Shown: in pieces, positions 1 through 11,069 of the stretch
Numbering within the stretch: position 1 is the first letter of the stretch
Layout of the letters: each line of letters begins with the position of its first letter
NCBI GenBank assembly: GCA_000151295.1
Contig: GG745358.1
Location: 596,844-660,843 of the forward strand
Origin: Allomyces macrogynus ATCC 38327
Taxonomy: Eukaryota > Blastocladiomycota > Blastocladiomycetes > Blastocladiales > Blastocladiaceae
Direction: 5' to 3'
DNA length: 64,000 nucleotides
Notes under the pieces: generated by a model
The model's input: only the letters and a program-made list of their open reading frames with translations
Databases searched by the model: none
Told to the model about the DNA's origin: nothing
Program-made: the position numbers and the translations under genes

Positions 1-2
1 AA

Positions 3-1247
3 GCCCACCGTGTCGGTGGCGACGTCGTCGACGTGGCCGTCCCGTGGCCGACACTCGCCGCTGCGCTCGACAAGCACCGCGCGCACCAGGCCGACGTCCT
101 CGGTGCGCCCAAGATCCCAACCGTGCAGTGGGCCGACGTTGGTGGGCTCGCCAACGTCAAGAAGGAAATTCTCGCGACGGTCCAGTTGCCACTACAGCAC
201 CCGGAACTGTTCGCGTCGGGCGTCAAGCAACGGTCGGGCGTGCTCCTGTACGGCCCACCTGGGACGGGCAAGACGCTCGTGGCCAAGGCCGTGGCCACCG
301 AATGCCAGCTCAATTTCCTCTCCGTCAAGGGTCCCGAACTGATCAACATGTACATTGGCGAGTCCGAGGCCAACGTGCGGCGCATCTTCCAGCGCGCACG
401 CGAAGCGGCACCTGCCGTGATTTTCTTTGACGAACTCGACTCGGTCGCGCCCAAGCGCGGCGAAAAGGGGGATGCCGGTGGGGTCATGGACCGAATCGTC
501 TCGCAGCTCCTGGCGGAACTCGACGGCATGAGTTCCGCGGGCGCACAGACCGCGCCCGTGTTTGTGATTGGCGCGACCAACCGGCCGGACTTGCTCGACG
601 AGGCCCTGCTTCGCCCCGGCCGGTTCGACACCCTCGTCTACCTCGACGTGCCGTCGACCGACGACGCTCAGCGGCACGTGTTGCAGGCGCTGACGCGCAA
701 GTTCCCGCTCGCCGAGGGGCTCGACTTGGACGAAGTCGTGCGCCACTTGCCGTTCTCGCTCACCGGCGCCGATTTGTACGCGCTCGCGTCGGACGCGATG
801 CTGCATGCGCTCACGCGGTGCATTCACGCCGCCGAGGCCGCGGGCGAGGACGCGAATGCGCACGATGCGAGTTCCGTGCAGGTTGGGATCGATGATTTCC
901 TTGCTGCGCTGAACACGCTCACGCCGTCCGTGTCGCCCGCGGAACTCGCGCATTATCGGACTTTGCAGGCGCGGTTCAGTAATAGCAAGGAACCGAATGG
1001 CACTGCTGCTGCCACTGTGTCGGCTGGGTCGGCGACCGCAGCGTCCGCAGCGGCGGGGAGCTCGAGTTCGCGCGAGTCACCGGTGCCGGGAACATTTGCC
1101 AAGTCTATGAGTTTCCATGAAGACGCGGTGATTGATTTGACGGCCGACGGCGCGGAGGCCCCGAGTGCGAATGGGGCCGGGGCGTCCGGGTCGGAGTCCG
1201 GGTCGGCGCCCGTCAACAAGGGCAAGGGCAAGGCTAGGGCGCGGTAG
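3..1247 (+). CDS. PEX6: PEX6-like peroxisomal AAA ATPase, C-terminal part (5' partial)
   Basis: The reading frame is open from the window edge, so the gene begins upstream and only the C-terminal AAA module (D2) is present. Visible features are the peroxin-6 type lead-in [20 protein letters not shown], a Walker A motif GPPGTGKT (nt 252-275), the segment [13 protein letters not shown], a Walker B motif FFDELDS (about nt 420-440) and the second region of homology [20 protein letters not shown]. The stretch [18 protein letters not shown] is characteristic of PEX6 rather than CDC48 or NSF. The protein ends in a Ser/Ala-rich tail of about 100 residues with a basic terminus KGKGKARAR. In known fungi PEX6 works with PEX1 at the peroxisome membrane to extract PEX5 during matrix-protein import. 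No intron is needed in this part. The next gene converges on it, with about 330 nt between the stops. Confidence 0.93.
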   Translation, partial: AHRVGGDVVDVAVPWPTLAAALDKHRAHQADVLGAPKIPTVQWADVGGLANVKKEILATVQLPLQHPELFASGVKQRSGVLLYGPPGTGKTLVAKAVATECQLNFLSVKGPELINMYIGESEANVRRIFQRAREAAPAVIFFDELDSVAPKRGEKGDAGGVMDRIVSQLLAELDGMSSAGAQTAPVFVIGATNRPDLLDEALLRPGRFDTLVYLDVPSTDDAQRHVLQALTRKFPLAEGLDLDEVVRHLPFSLTGADLYALASDAMLHALTRCIHAAEAAGEDANAHDASSVQVGIDDFLAALNTLTPSVSPAELAHYRTLQARFSNSKEPNGTAAATVSAGSATAASAAAGSSSSRESPVPGTFAKSMSFHEDAVIDLTADGAEAPSANGAGASGSESGSAPVNKGKGKARAR

Positions 1248-1575
1248 TGGTCGAGTATCGGAATACATTTTAGTTTCGTGTTAGGATTTTCCGTGGTTTG
1301 TGTTGCCGGCACGGTCGACCGCAGCCGCTGCGCGTTTGTGCAGTCCGAGATATGCTGCGGCGGTTTGAACTGGCTCACGCCGCCGGTGTTGTGGGACGGT
1401 GGAGAGCATTCACAAGAAACGACCAAAGCTCTTCCAGCAATAACGAAGACAAAGTGACGGGTGGAGAACGCAAGCCCAACTCGCACGCCAGGACCGCCAG
1501 GACTACAAACACGGCATCTATATGTTTCTGCTGATCATTGCAAAACGCGCCCCGAAAAACAATACAACACAGCAG

Positions 1576-2822
1576 TTACTGCATGCCAAACACGGCCATC
1601 ACAGCACCCAGGAGCACCAGCGGCGCGACCGACGCGTCCGCCTTACCCGCGCCCGACCCACCAGCGGCCGACCCACCGGCAGCCGTCTGCGCCTGCGAGG
1701 TACCAAATACAAGCGTGCCGTCCTTCTTGATGTAGTCGGCGCCGCAAATGTCGTTGTACCCCGAAATGGCCGAGTCGGTCGTGTTCTTGAGCTCGGTCGA
1801 GGCCGACCCGGACATGGCCGGGATCGCTTTCTGTTCCATGAACAGCACCGACTGCTGGTTCACGAGCTGCATGCACGGCGTGCACGTTTCCGACTTGGGG
1901 ATCGACTTGAGCGCAGTTGAGTTGAACGATTCGCCCAGAGTGCCAATCGACATGCCAGACCCGGCCGACGACATGGAAGAGGACGACGATGACGAGGACG
2001 ACGACGAACGCGACGACGAGGAAGACGAGAGCGACGAGGTCGACGACGTACCGGCCATGAGCTCCGGGTGCTTCTGCGCAAACGCCATGAACTCCTTGAT
2101 GCAGAACGACGACTTGTCGGCGGGCGCTAAAGATGGGCGCGCGTCAATCATCTCAACGACCTTATAGAATCGAGCAAAACAGTCCAGGAAACGTGCACTT
2201 GGAGCAGATCATGTCAATGGCAAAGTTCATCGTGTCGACCATGAACGCGGGCGACAGGTTGCCCATCCCTTCGATCGACGACATGGACGACTTGAAGAGG
2301 GCCTCGCACCCGTCTACCATGCGGTAATACGGCAGACAAGCAAAGCGTGATCAGTACGACTGCTGTGCTCACCAGAAAGTGAGGGAATACAGCGCGAGCA
2401 TGGCAGACGGACCAAACATCGACTTGAACGCGGACTTGATGCCCGGCTGGCACTTGGCCGTGCACACGTTGCTCGTGACCTTGTCAATCATGGGGCCCAT
2501 CTGGAGGATTGGCCGGTTCATGGGTCAGCTTGAGCAAGCAACGCACGCGCACGCGCACGTCGTCGATCATGTTGGCCAAACGGATGGCACGCACCGTGTT
2601 CATGTCGAGTGTTGGCATCGCCATGGACGTGGTCGACGACCCAGCACCCGCCGCCTCGATGAACGCCTTGAGGCACGCGTCGTTTTGCAGCGCGACCATG
2701 GCGTCGTTGCACTTTTTCATGTCGTCGTTCGACTGCGCGAGCGCAGCGGGCGCGGCCAGCAGCGCGAGCACGACCGCGGCAAGAACGACGAGAATAAGCG
2801 GGGAGGCGGCACGGCGGGCCAT
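1576..2822 (-). CDS. Ser-rich, Cys-containing secreted protein, probable GPI anchor
   Basis: The N-terminus MARRAASPLILVVLAAVVLA is a strong signal peptide with an Ala-rich cleavage region. Exon 1 is 2822-2559. A 58-nt GT-AG intron (2558-2501) joins it in frame to an exon starting at 2500 (MGPMIDKVTSNVCTAKC). A second intron starts at 2372 (GTGAGC), but I could not find an acceptor that keeps the frame. A third break lies near 2150-2170, before the last exon (start near 2150, stop at 1576). The last exon holds a long serine run, cysteine pairs (CTPCM), and a C-terminus with a small-residue region followed by a hydrophobic tail (VAPLVLLGAVMAVFGMQ), the layout of a GPI-attachment signal. Paired cysteines recur through the protein. 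I do not recognise a family; a cell-wall or surface protein of a walled or encysting fungal cell is an inference. The central exon boundaries are unresolved and could reflect sequence error. Confidence 0.6.
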
Positions 2823-3907
2823 TGTTGAAAGATGTTGATGGGGGAGAATTTCGTTTGCGAGGAGGACGAGAGAAGGCGGTGCACGCCAGGGGAGCGCCCA
2901 CTCTAAATAGGCAAACGCGCTTGCCGGCAGCGTTGGCGCGCTTCATGGCCACAGCGATCGAGTCATAGCTCGGTTCAGAGCATCAGAACATGGTTGCCTG
3001 GTCGGCGTTCGAGAATAAAATGCTGTTCGTGTTTGGGCTCGACTTGGCAAAGTGGGCTGCTCCGTGCATGCCGCGCGTGGACGAAACACGAGCGTTTTTT
3101 GCGTGGCGTTGGCGAGCGCCAGCTGAACAAGCCTTGTGCCTTTTTGATGTTTTGCGAGTTGAATGTGGACGCGAGCTCCCGATGAAAAGCAAGGCGCGCG
3201 CCGACCACAAAATCTTAAACGAGATCCAACTCGGCGGAACCAGAGTCCTGGTCGAAATCAGGCATTGATTGAACGAGGACACAAACACTGTGCGCGCGCG
3301 CGCCGTGCTCATGGGTCCTGAAACCTCTGCGTGCAAGGCGGCCGGCACTCGCCCCGTTGGGCGGACGTGGACGCCATCGTTCTGCCACCGTGGTGCCCAG
3401 CTGGAGGAGCGCTGGACCACCACTGAATAGCCGAGCACCACTGTCCCCGTGCGTTGACAACGAGGTGGGGGTAGAATGCAAGAACTAGCGCTCTCCTGCC
3501 TGCGTTCGTTGGGCCAGGACGTCTTGCCAGCGGCCGCCACGACCCACGACGCCATAAAATCAAGGTGGTTATCAAATGCGATGGGCGCGGGCCATGGCTG
3601 CACCCGGAATTCACGGCATGGGTGCGAGACATATGCGAGACGTCGCTGGCAACCGTTCCCAGCCCGCTCTTTGCGCGCATCCAGCCGACAGCTGCCCTGC
3701 ACGATTAACCATGGCGTCGGCGGAGCAGCGCACGGATTCAATGACGCTCAGATTCCCTGCATATTAATCTCGAACACAAGCCAGGCAATCTCGGCGACTC
3801 GACATCCAGTATTCGCGCCAAACGTGGGCCAAACTTCGGCTCGCTCCAGCAACCAACTACTCGACACGCATGACCACGACCAAGATTGGACAAGGCCGCC
3901 CAGGACC
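2823..3907. other. Divergent intergenic region, no gene recognised
   Basis: This 1.1-kb stretch separates two divergently transcribed genes and should hold both promoters. On the minus strand, about 80 nt above the secreted-protein start, there is a TATTTAG-like element (near 2903-2909). Open frames exist on both strands but have the arginine/proline-rich random look of shadow frames and no signal, domain or splice support. Confidence 0.5.
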
Positions 3908-5700
3908 ATGACGAACGGCACCACCGTAAACTACGGCTACGTCCTGCAGTCGTGGGAAGTAGTTGGCGCGCGCGCGTTTGCTCTCATCGCCACGACCGCC
4001 TCGCTCGCCCTCTTTCTATGGCTCGCCGTCACCAGCATGCGCTCCGGGTCACGATCTCGATTGCTGCGCACGCGCTCTCAATCATTGCCGTCGCTCCGGC
4101 AATCGTGCGGCTTTCGCGCGGCCATGACGAGTCTGTGGGCCACCGTCACGGCTGACGCCCGTGTCGGCATGCTGCTCTACTGCTCGTTGAGCATTCTTGT
4201 CGATTCTATCAACTGCCTCGCCCAGACGTTCACTCCCGCCTACCCGTTTGTGGCCATGTGGCCGGGCCTGTACCAGGTGCGCCTCGGGGCGTTCATCCCC
4301 ATTGGCGGCATTAGTACGCGTGTCCCCTGCAGCGTTCCTATCAGCGCTCCACCCGTTTTTTTGGCGATTGGTTGCTTACATACCCCTTTTGCGCTCCACA
4401 ATTGATCATAGTCAACCTCGTCATTGTCCGCCGCGTCTCGATGCTCGCCTTCTCCTCGCCCGAACGGCGCACCTGGCTCTGGCGCGGGATGCTGCTCGTG
4501 TTCGCTGTCGAGTTCCCCGCCAACATCATTGTCCTGCTGCAGGAAATCTACCGCACGAATGCGGACAATGCCTGGTCGACGTTCCGCATCGGGCCTATTC
4601 TTGTGATCATCAACACCGTCTACCCGCTCTCGTCGTTTCTCGCGTCGGCCTACATGTTGCACCACGCGTTTGGCCGCCGCGCGGCGCACGCGCTCGCCGC
4701 GACCACGGCGGCAACAGCGGGAGCGAGCGGGACGCTCAAACCGGTGCCGACGTCGCCGTCGTCGCCACCGCCGGTACCGGTTCGGTCGGCGTCCGCGTCG
4801 GAGCTGCCGTCGTCATCGGCATTATCCCGCGACGCTGAGGACACCGTCGAGCCCGCAGCAGAAGCAGAACCGTCCGCGCCGTCACCGAGACCAACGTCCA
4901 CCAGTCGCGCCAGCGCTCCAGCCGAATCCGCAACTACGACGCCTACACGTCACACGACCACCACCACCAACGGCGGCGGCGGCCCCCGCGCGTCGGCCGC
5001 GACCGAAGTCCAAGAGTCGATCGGCGCGTCTTTCCGCCTTTTACACATCAGCATCGTCGTCATCTGGTCGACCTACCTCGTCATCCACGGGTTCGCCATC
5101 ACCTCCCCGTTTGTCCGGTCGGCGCTCTCCAACGTGCTCGTCGTGTTTGTTCTCGCCCTCGAAGCCGCGCTCAAGTACCTCGTGCGCGGCGCACACCGGC
5201 GCGCGCGGCGCCGGAAGGGGGCCGTGGTCCCGCGCCACGCGACGGCCGTGGCGTTCTTTGACGACGCGAGCCAGCTTGAGACCAAGGCCGAGGCGCCTGG
5301 ATCGCGATCAATTGCGCTCGGCGGGGCAAGGTCCGTGAATGCGTTGGCGGTCATGCGGTCGACGCAGATGCTCGCTGGGATGCGGTCGCTGCAGGCACTA
5401 GGGGCGGTTCCGCCGCCGTCGTCGCACGCGCTTGGCCGCGGGGCGGCAGAGCACGACGGTGCTGCTTCGCCGCCACACATGGACGCGGCGCGACGATCAC
5501 CGCCGCCGCCAGCGGTGGGTGCGGGGCCGGCGAACCCGGTCGCGGTGCTGGTATTGAGTGGGTCATTGCCGAGGCCAGTGGGGGTGTGGTCGGGTGGTGG
5601 AGGGGTGGGGAACGCGGCGACGGCATCGCACCTCACGCTGGCATCGCACATCAGCGACTTGGGTGAGCAGGTGGACTCGGAACTGGGGTACGCGGAATAG
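3908..5700 (+). CDS. Seven-helix membrane protein, GPCR-like
   Basis: Two exons, 3908-4313 and 4412-5700, join through a 98-nt GT-AG intron that restores the frame inside a hydrophobic helix (GGI|INLVIV), giving 564 residues. The ATG at 3908 is followed by MTNGTTVNYGYVLQSW with a possible N-glycosylation site (NGT). I count about seven hydrophobic segments: helix 1 near residues 17-40, helices 2-3 before the intron, helices 4-5 (RGMLLVFAVEFPANIIVLLQ and FRIGPILVIINTVYPLSSFL), then a long Ser/Pro/Thr-rich loop of about 130 residues, helices 6-7 (LLHISIVVIWSTYLVIHGF and SNVLVVFVLALEAALKYLV), and a long hydrophilic tail. A short N-terminus, a large third internal loop and a long tail resemble a G-protein-coupled receptor. 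I see no motif that assigns a class, so receptor function is an inference. Confidence 0.75.
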
Positions 5701-7155
5701 ATTGTGCGGTGGGTGCGTTTCTTGCGCAGTGCTTCGTGTCGGTCGACTGCCCCGACTTTCAGAGGGAGGGGGGAGGGAGAGAGAGAAAGACAAGAACAAG
5801 CAGCAGGCATGATCGGGTGCGCAGATTACGACCGATCAGGACCACATCATCGCATCGGCCAGGACAATGGGATGGCAGCGCCAAGCACTTGTGTTTTTCG
5901 CCTTGCTCCCCAGTCATTATGCACGCACGCACGTCGTGCGATCCTTCTCTCTTGTCCTTCGCGACCTTCTGTTCGCGTGTGGCCCCGGTGTGAAATGCCC
6001 ACGCGCGAGTCGGACGTTGCTTGCCGCCCATCCTCGGCAAGCATGCGTCACTTGTCGGCCGGTACGTCTCACGGCCGCGACGTCCAGTTGTGGCCCGATG
6101 CGACGAAAGGAGGGGGTGGAGACGTTGCGCGCGCGCGTGGCCCAGGGGCCAGTACATGGACCGCGGCCACCAGGAAAAGCCGAACGGCGCGCCCTGATGG
6201 GCTTGTTGGGCCAAGGGCGTTCCTGTCGGTCTTGATCTGGCCTTCAAGATATCGCTCGTCCCGTCGCGTCTCCAGTGTCTCCACCCGTCGATGTTCAAGA
6301 AGCAAGAGGCCCAGCCATGACTGGTCATGGTCGTTGTCTTGGCTGCAGCAGCCGCCACGAGCGGCGCACTGACGATCTGTCCGCCGACTGGGTCGCGACT
6401 GGTGCGCCGCTCCTTTGTGAGCCATACCATTGTTGGATCTTTACTCTTGTTGGTGTTGGTTGAGTCGCACCGCACCTACCGCTTGCCGGTCGGTCGTGTG
6501 CGAACCGGCGCCTCCCGGAACAGAACCGTGCACGAGGACGTACCGCACCAGCTTCCTTTCGGTATTTTAGAAGAAGCGCCCAACTGTACGACGGCGCACA
6601 CCGTGATGAGCAACGGGCAGCCCCATCCTTCGCGCACGACGCGCTCGATGAGGGGGTGAGAGAGAGCGAGAAGCAAATGTTTGAATTTGGCAACGATGGG
6701 AGTGTTGATCAACCACGTCGAGGACCTTGTTGTGGGGCGGAGTATTTCTGCAGGTCAAAAACAAGGGGAAACGAAATGAATGGCGGTGTGCCACCACCAC
6801 CACCACCACCGCCCGCGCCCGCGCCCGCGCAAGCACGGTGCTCAACGTCAAGGGCACGCGCGGCGCGCACACACCGACAAACGTGGTGCATGGACGAGGA
6901 GGAGGTGGGCGAAGGTGGCGACGGTTGCGCGGCGCAACACTGACCAACCGCGCAGCCCAGGCAACAGACAACGAGTGCGACAGGTGCCAAACAACGGACG
7001 GTCGTGGAAGAGCAAAAAACAGGTCGACAACAAAGGCGCGTGCACACGCCGCGCGAGGGTGGTGCCCGCCCTTGTTCTCGGTCCGTGAAGTCGCCACCAT
7101 AAGTAACGGCCGCCTCGCCGTCGTCGTCGTCGTGGTCGCGATCAAGGTTTGCCTG

Positions 7156-7179
7156 CCCCCCCCCCCCCCCCCCCCCCCC
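7156..7179. repeat. Poly-C tract of 24 bases
   Basis: A pure C homopolymer, 250 nt before an assembly gap. Comparable G/C runs occur at 21547-21563 and 58870-58887 in this window. Confidence 0.95.
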
Positions 7180-7425
7180 TTTCCCCCCGGAATCCCCCGC
7201 CCGGGTTTGTTGCCGAGCGCGGAAACTCTTGGCTATGAGCGCCCTTCCCGGCCCTCCATCCTCCCCCATGAGCGTTTTGAGGATGCCAATTTCGCCAAAG
7301 GGGGCGGCCCGGGGGAAACAGTATCGACCGGTTGTAGTATCTCCGGCGATGAACGAGAGGCGGCCCACCGTTGTTAGCGAAAGCCGCAACCCGGAAAATA
7401 ATTTGAACAAAGCAAAAAAAAGTGA

Positions 7426-7525
7426 NNNNNNNNNNNNNNNNNNNNNNNNNNNNNNNNNNNNNNNNNNNNNNNNNNNNNNNNNNNNNNNNNNNNNNNNNNN
7501 NNNNNNNNNNNNNNNNNNNNNNNNN
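7426..7525. other. Assembly gap of 100 N
   Basis: Exactly 100 N, the usual placeholder for a scaffold gap of unknown size. Nothing can be said of its content. Confidence 0.97.
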
Positions 7526-8283
7526 GACGGGTTTTCCAGCCCTACAGCATCCATTTGGTTAATGTTCAATTATTGGAAGGGATGAGAATTTGCAACCAGT
7601 ATAGTACTCGTTTTCTCTTTTTCCATACAGCCACCACACAGCTCGAGTGGTGATTCGGCATGCACAACCCTCCTTTATGGTCTGTCCCTGTTAATGAATC
7701 GTCGAGTCCGCCGCCGCAGGATAAAATTCCATATCACGAGCACCTTTCCAATCCATAATATAATCTTCCTCTCGCGATTACATTTTGTCAATTGCCCAAA
7801 CGACGGCGCGCCCGGCGATCCTTCCACGACCCGGTTTCGATTTCTCGCTGCTGAACACGCACGGCCGCGCGCCCTTGCTGCGGGACGCGGCGACCGGTCG
7901 ATCAAGCTTGACCAACGGCAGCAAGAACGTCACGCACGTCGACGAGTCTGTCTGGCCGTGCCCTGCCCTGCCCTGCCCCACTTCGCCCAACAGCCAACCA
8001 GCCAATTCATTCACTTGCCCGCCACGCACGGCCCGAGGCGAAGCGACCCAACTTGCTGCAGGCAGCAATCGACGTTGCGCGCGTCCCCCTCTCACCCTCT
8101 CTCCTGCCGCGTGTGCGCTCGCGTGGTTCGGGTATTTGCAGCAGCCACTGCGTCGTGGGCACCTGGCCGCTGGTTCGACTGCCTGCTCGACAAGAACGAG
8201 CGGGCCCAAACGAAACGACGCAACGGGGCGGCTGGTGAAGCGCGACTTTGGCGACGGAGTGTGGGTGGGCCTTGCCGCTTGTC

Positions 8284-11069
8284 ATGCCGCAACGTTCGTC
8301 GGCGCTGCCCAACCTCGCGCCCGGCTCGCACTTTGCCACCAACGCCAAACACCACCAGCACTTGCCTTCCGCAACTACGACGACGACGACGACGTCCGCG
8401 ACGCTGCCCACGCTTCCCGCCACCATCATGACGACCGGCGTGCCCGCATCGGCGCCTGCGCCCGCATCGGCCCCGGCAATGGCATCCACGTCCGCGCCCG
8501 CGCTCGCGCACCATCACGCTCTATCGCCCGCGGATACGACGGCGGCGGTAACAGCAGCAGCGATGCCGCCACCTGCGATCCCGAAACTGTTCCTGTGTCC
8601 GCTCACGCACACCGTCATGGTCGACCCGACCGCGTCCAAGTGCGGCCACATGTTTGACCGCGCCGCGATTCTCAAGTGGATCAAGGGCGAGTACGACCCG
8701 GCACGGTCGCGCGCGCTCGCGCATTCGTGCCCCGTCTGCTTTGCGCCGCTCGACGAGGCAATGCTCGCGCCGTGCTACCCGCTCAAGGCCGCTATCCAGG
8801 AGTGGGCCGAGCAGCAGCAGCTCCAGCAGCTTCAGCAGCAGCAACAGCAATCGAGTACGCGGGCCGGCGTCGGTGCTACCGTGAGCGGCGACGCTGGCGC
8901 GAGTGGTGAGGTATTTATTCTTTTTGTTGTTTTGTGCTTTTTCACCGTGGTGGTGGTGGTGTTTGGTTGGTGCGTGTCGCACGCACCGCGACTTCCTGCT
9001 TCTAAACTCCCGATCACACCTCACGTTAGGGTCGGAACGAAAAGAATGGTAACGCGGTCCTGTCGCTCCTGCGCGACAAGTTCCGCCTCGGCAAGCGCAA
9101 TAAGGCCGCCGGGGCCCGAACCGTGAACAACAAGTTGACCACGTCATCGGCGTCGATGCCGGACCTGCGCCAGTACGCATTTGTGTTTTCTTTGCTCTGC
9201 CGTGCTGTTCGAGCACGTCGTTGACATGTACACTCCCGCTCCAATCAGTCCGCCCAGCACCGCCGCCGCCGCCGCCGCTCCGGCCGACGCGCACGCGCGC
9301 GACCCGAAACGGTCCTTCTTCTCGTCCTCGCGGTCCTCCGAATCGCTCTCCGCCGCGCCCGGCGCCGGCGGGTCCACGACTCCCGGCCACAGCCACGGCG
9401 ACGCCGTGCAATTCGCGTCGGCTCCTGGCGCGTACCCTGCATCGGGCACGGCCCTGACCGACCCGGTCTTGTCGCACACCATGTCGGCGACCGCGCCCGC
9501 ACATCAGACGCTGGTCGTCACGTCACACGGCGGCAGTGCGGGACCCGCGGGGGACTCGGTCCTGTCGGCCGACGAAGCAGCGGCCCCGCTCGTTCCCGTC
9601 TGGGCACACCTGGTCCCGCTCGTGCCCTTGCACCCGATGCTGACGCTGAACCGCGAAAAGTTTGTGTTGGGCCGGCACGTATCATGCCATGGCCGGCTCA
9701 ACTTGTCGGAAATGAGTTCGCGGCACGCGTGTCTGTGGCGGCAGCGGCGCGACGACGGGTTGTGGGAAGTCGTGATTGAGGACCGCAGTACAAACGGCAC
9801 GTTCGTGAATGGGCGCACGCTCATCGCCGAGTCGTCGGCCACGGCGATGAGATCGCGTTTGGGCGGAAATTCACGTCGCGCAAGGCGATTCCGACGGTCG
9901 ATGCGTTCCTCGACTGGGTGTTTGTTGGGACCGCGCTCGCCGACGAGTTTCCGGCGAGCGTGAAATGCGCTAAGGCGAACGTGACTACGTTCGATGCGCT
10001 GGTTGCAATTGACGACGCGGCGTTGCTGGCCGCGGGGGTCGATGCCGAACCGGTTCGGCAAAAGATTATCTCGGCGGTCGCAAACTGGAAACACGAGCAC
10101 CGGTTCCCGGCTTACCGGTTGGCATTGATCGACCCGGACCGGTACGCGCCCGTAGGGCCGCCACCTCCACCGCCCGCAGGCACCGCACCTCTCGCTCCCG
10201 CGAACCGCACTGCCGCTGCAACAACCACGACCTCCCCGCGACGCGCGTCCGCGCCGTACCCCGTCCCGGGCCCGCGGCACGCGAGTACCGCCGCGGCCAA
10301 CGACGTGGAAGCGGCCATTGCCCGCATGAATGTCGGCGGTGCGCCCGACTTGGTCGCAAGGCTGCGCATGCAATTTCCACGCATGGACGCTGACGCCGTC
10401 GCCGTGATCGTCCAGTACGAGCGGCTCATGCTGTCGACAAGCGCGCGCCGCATCACCCCCGACGAACTCGAGCGTCGGTGTGCCGCGCAATTGGCCGACT
10501 TGCAGGCGAGGCAACTGGCGGCACGGCTCGCGCACCCTTTGGCGCCGTTGCCGCAGGCCGTGGTCGCGGCCGCGACGGGGATGCAGTTGCCGGATTCGGC
10601 TCGCGCGGCGCCGGCATCGCATGTTCCGAGTCCCGCAACGGCGGCGCCGCCCGCGATCCCACCGGCGGCCGCGGCGCTCGCGATGATGCAGGTCCTGCAG
10701 CAACAGATGCAGCTCGCGCAGCAGCAACAGCAGCAGCATCAACAGCACCAAGGCGTGCCGACCGCGGTGCGTGTACCCGCGGCTCCAGCACCATGGGCCG
10801 GCGCGCCACCACCGCAGTCGCCGTCGGCCACTGCGTTCCCGCCCGCGGCGATGGTTGCAGCCATAATGCAGCAGCAGCAGCAGCAACAACAGCACCAGCA
10901 ACAACAGCAGCAACAGCAGCAACAACAACAGCAGTTCCTCCAGCAACAACAGCAGCTCGCGGCGCAGTGGCAGCAGCACCAGCAGCAGCAACGGAATTAT
11001 CACCACTACGACCCCGCGGACCCACCGTCCGACGCGCTGCCGGGCTTGTCGGCGAGCGATATCGAGTAG
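8284..11069 (+). CDS. U-box / FHA / SAM-like / CUE-like polyglutamine protein, probable E3 ubiquitin ligase
   Basis: Exons are 8284-8910, 9030-9172 and 9249-11069; both introns are GT-AG and keep the frame (119 and 76 nt), giving about 863 residues. Order: an Ala/Thr-rich leader; a U-box at about residues 100-170 (FLCPLTHTVMVDPTASKCGH and CPVCF, lacking the full zinc-ligand set of a RING); a short Gln tract; an FHA domain from about 393 (FVLGRH, then MSSRHA and STNGTFVNG); a SAM-like helical segment (DAFLDWVFVGTALADEF, AAGVDAEPVRQKIISAV); a CUE-like segment near 624 (LRMQFPRMDADAVAVIV); then long Gln runs to the end. One base seems to be missing near 9826-9827: the frame before it gives NGRTLIA, and the frame after it continues the FHA domain as RVVGHGDEIAFG. 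CHFR and RNF8 combine FHA with RING, so phospho-dependent ubiquitin ligation is a reasonable inference. The inverted repeat starts 13 nt beyond the stop. Confidence 0.8.

Larger units (their letters stand above)
5701..8283. other. Low-complexity intergenic DNA with assembly gap
   Basis: Some 2.5 kb without a supportable gene. It contains a CCA/CCG-rich tract near 6790-6830, a 24-base run of C (7156-7179), a 100-N assembly gap (7426-7525) and a less GC-rich patch after the gap. Frames on both strands are open over long distances only because stop codons are rare in GC-rich DNA; none shows a domain, signal peptide or splice-supported continuation. Confidence 0.5.

Noticed and set aside
192..953. 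253-residue minus-strand frame
   Set aside because: Antisense shadow of the PEX6 AAA domain.
2983..3741. 252-residue minus-strand open frame
   Set aside because: No domain, signal or splice support, and a random-looking composition in a divergent intergenic region.
5759..6475. 238-residue minus-strand open frame
   Set aside because: Composition reflects GC-rich DNA with few stops; no motif or conserved look.
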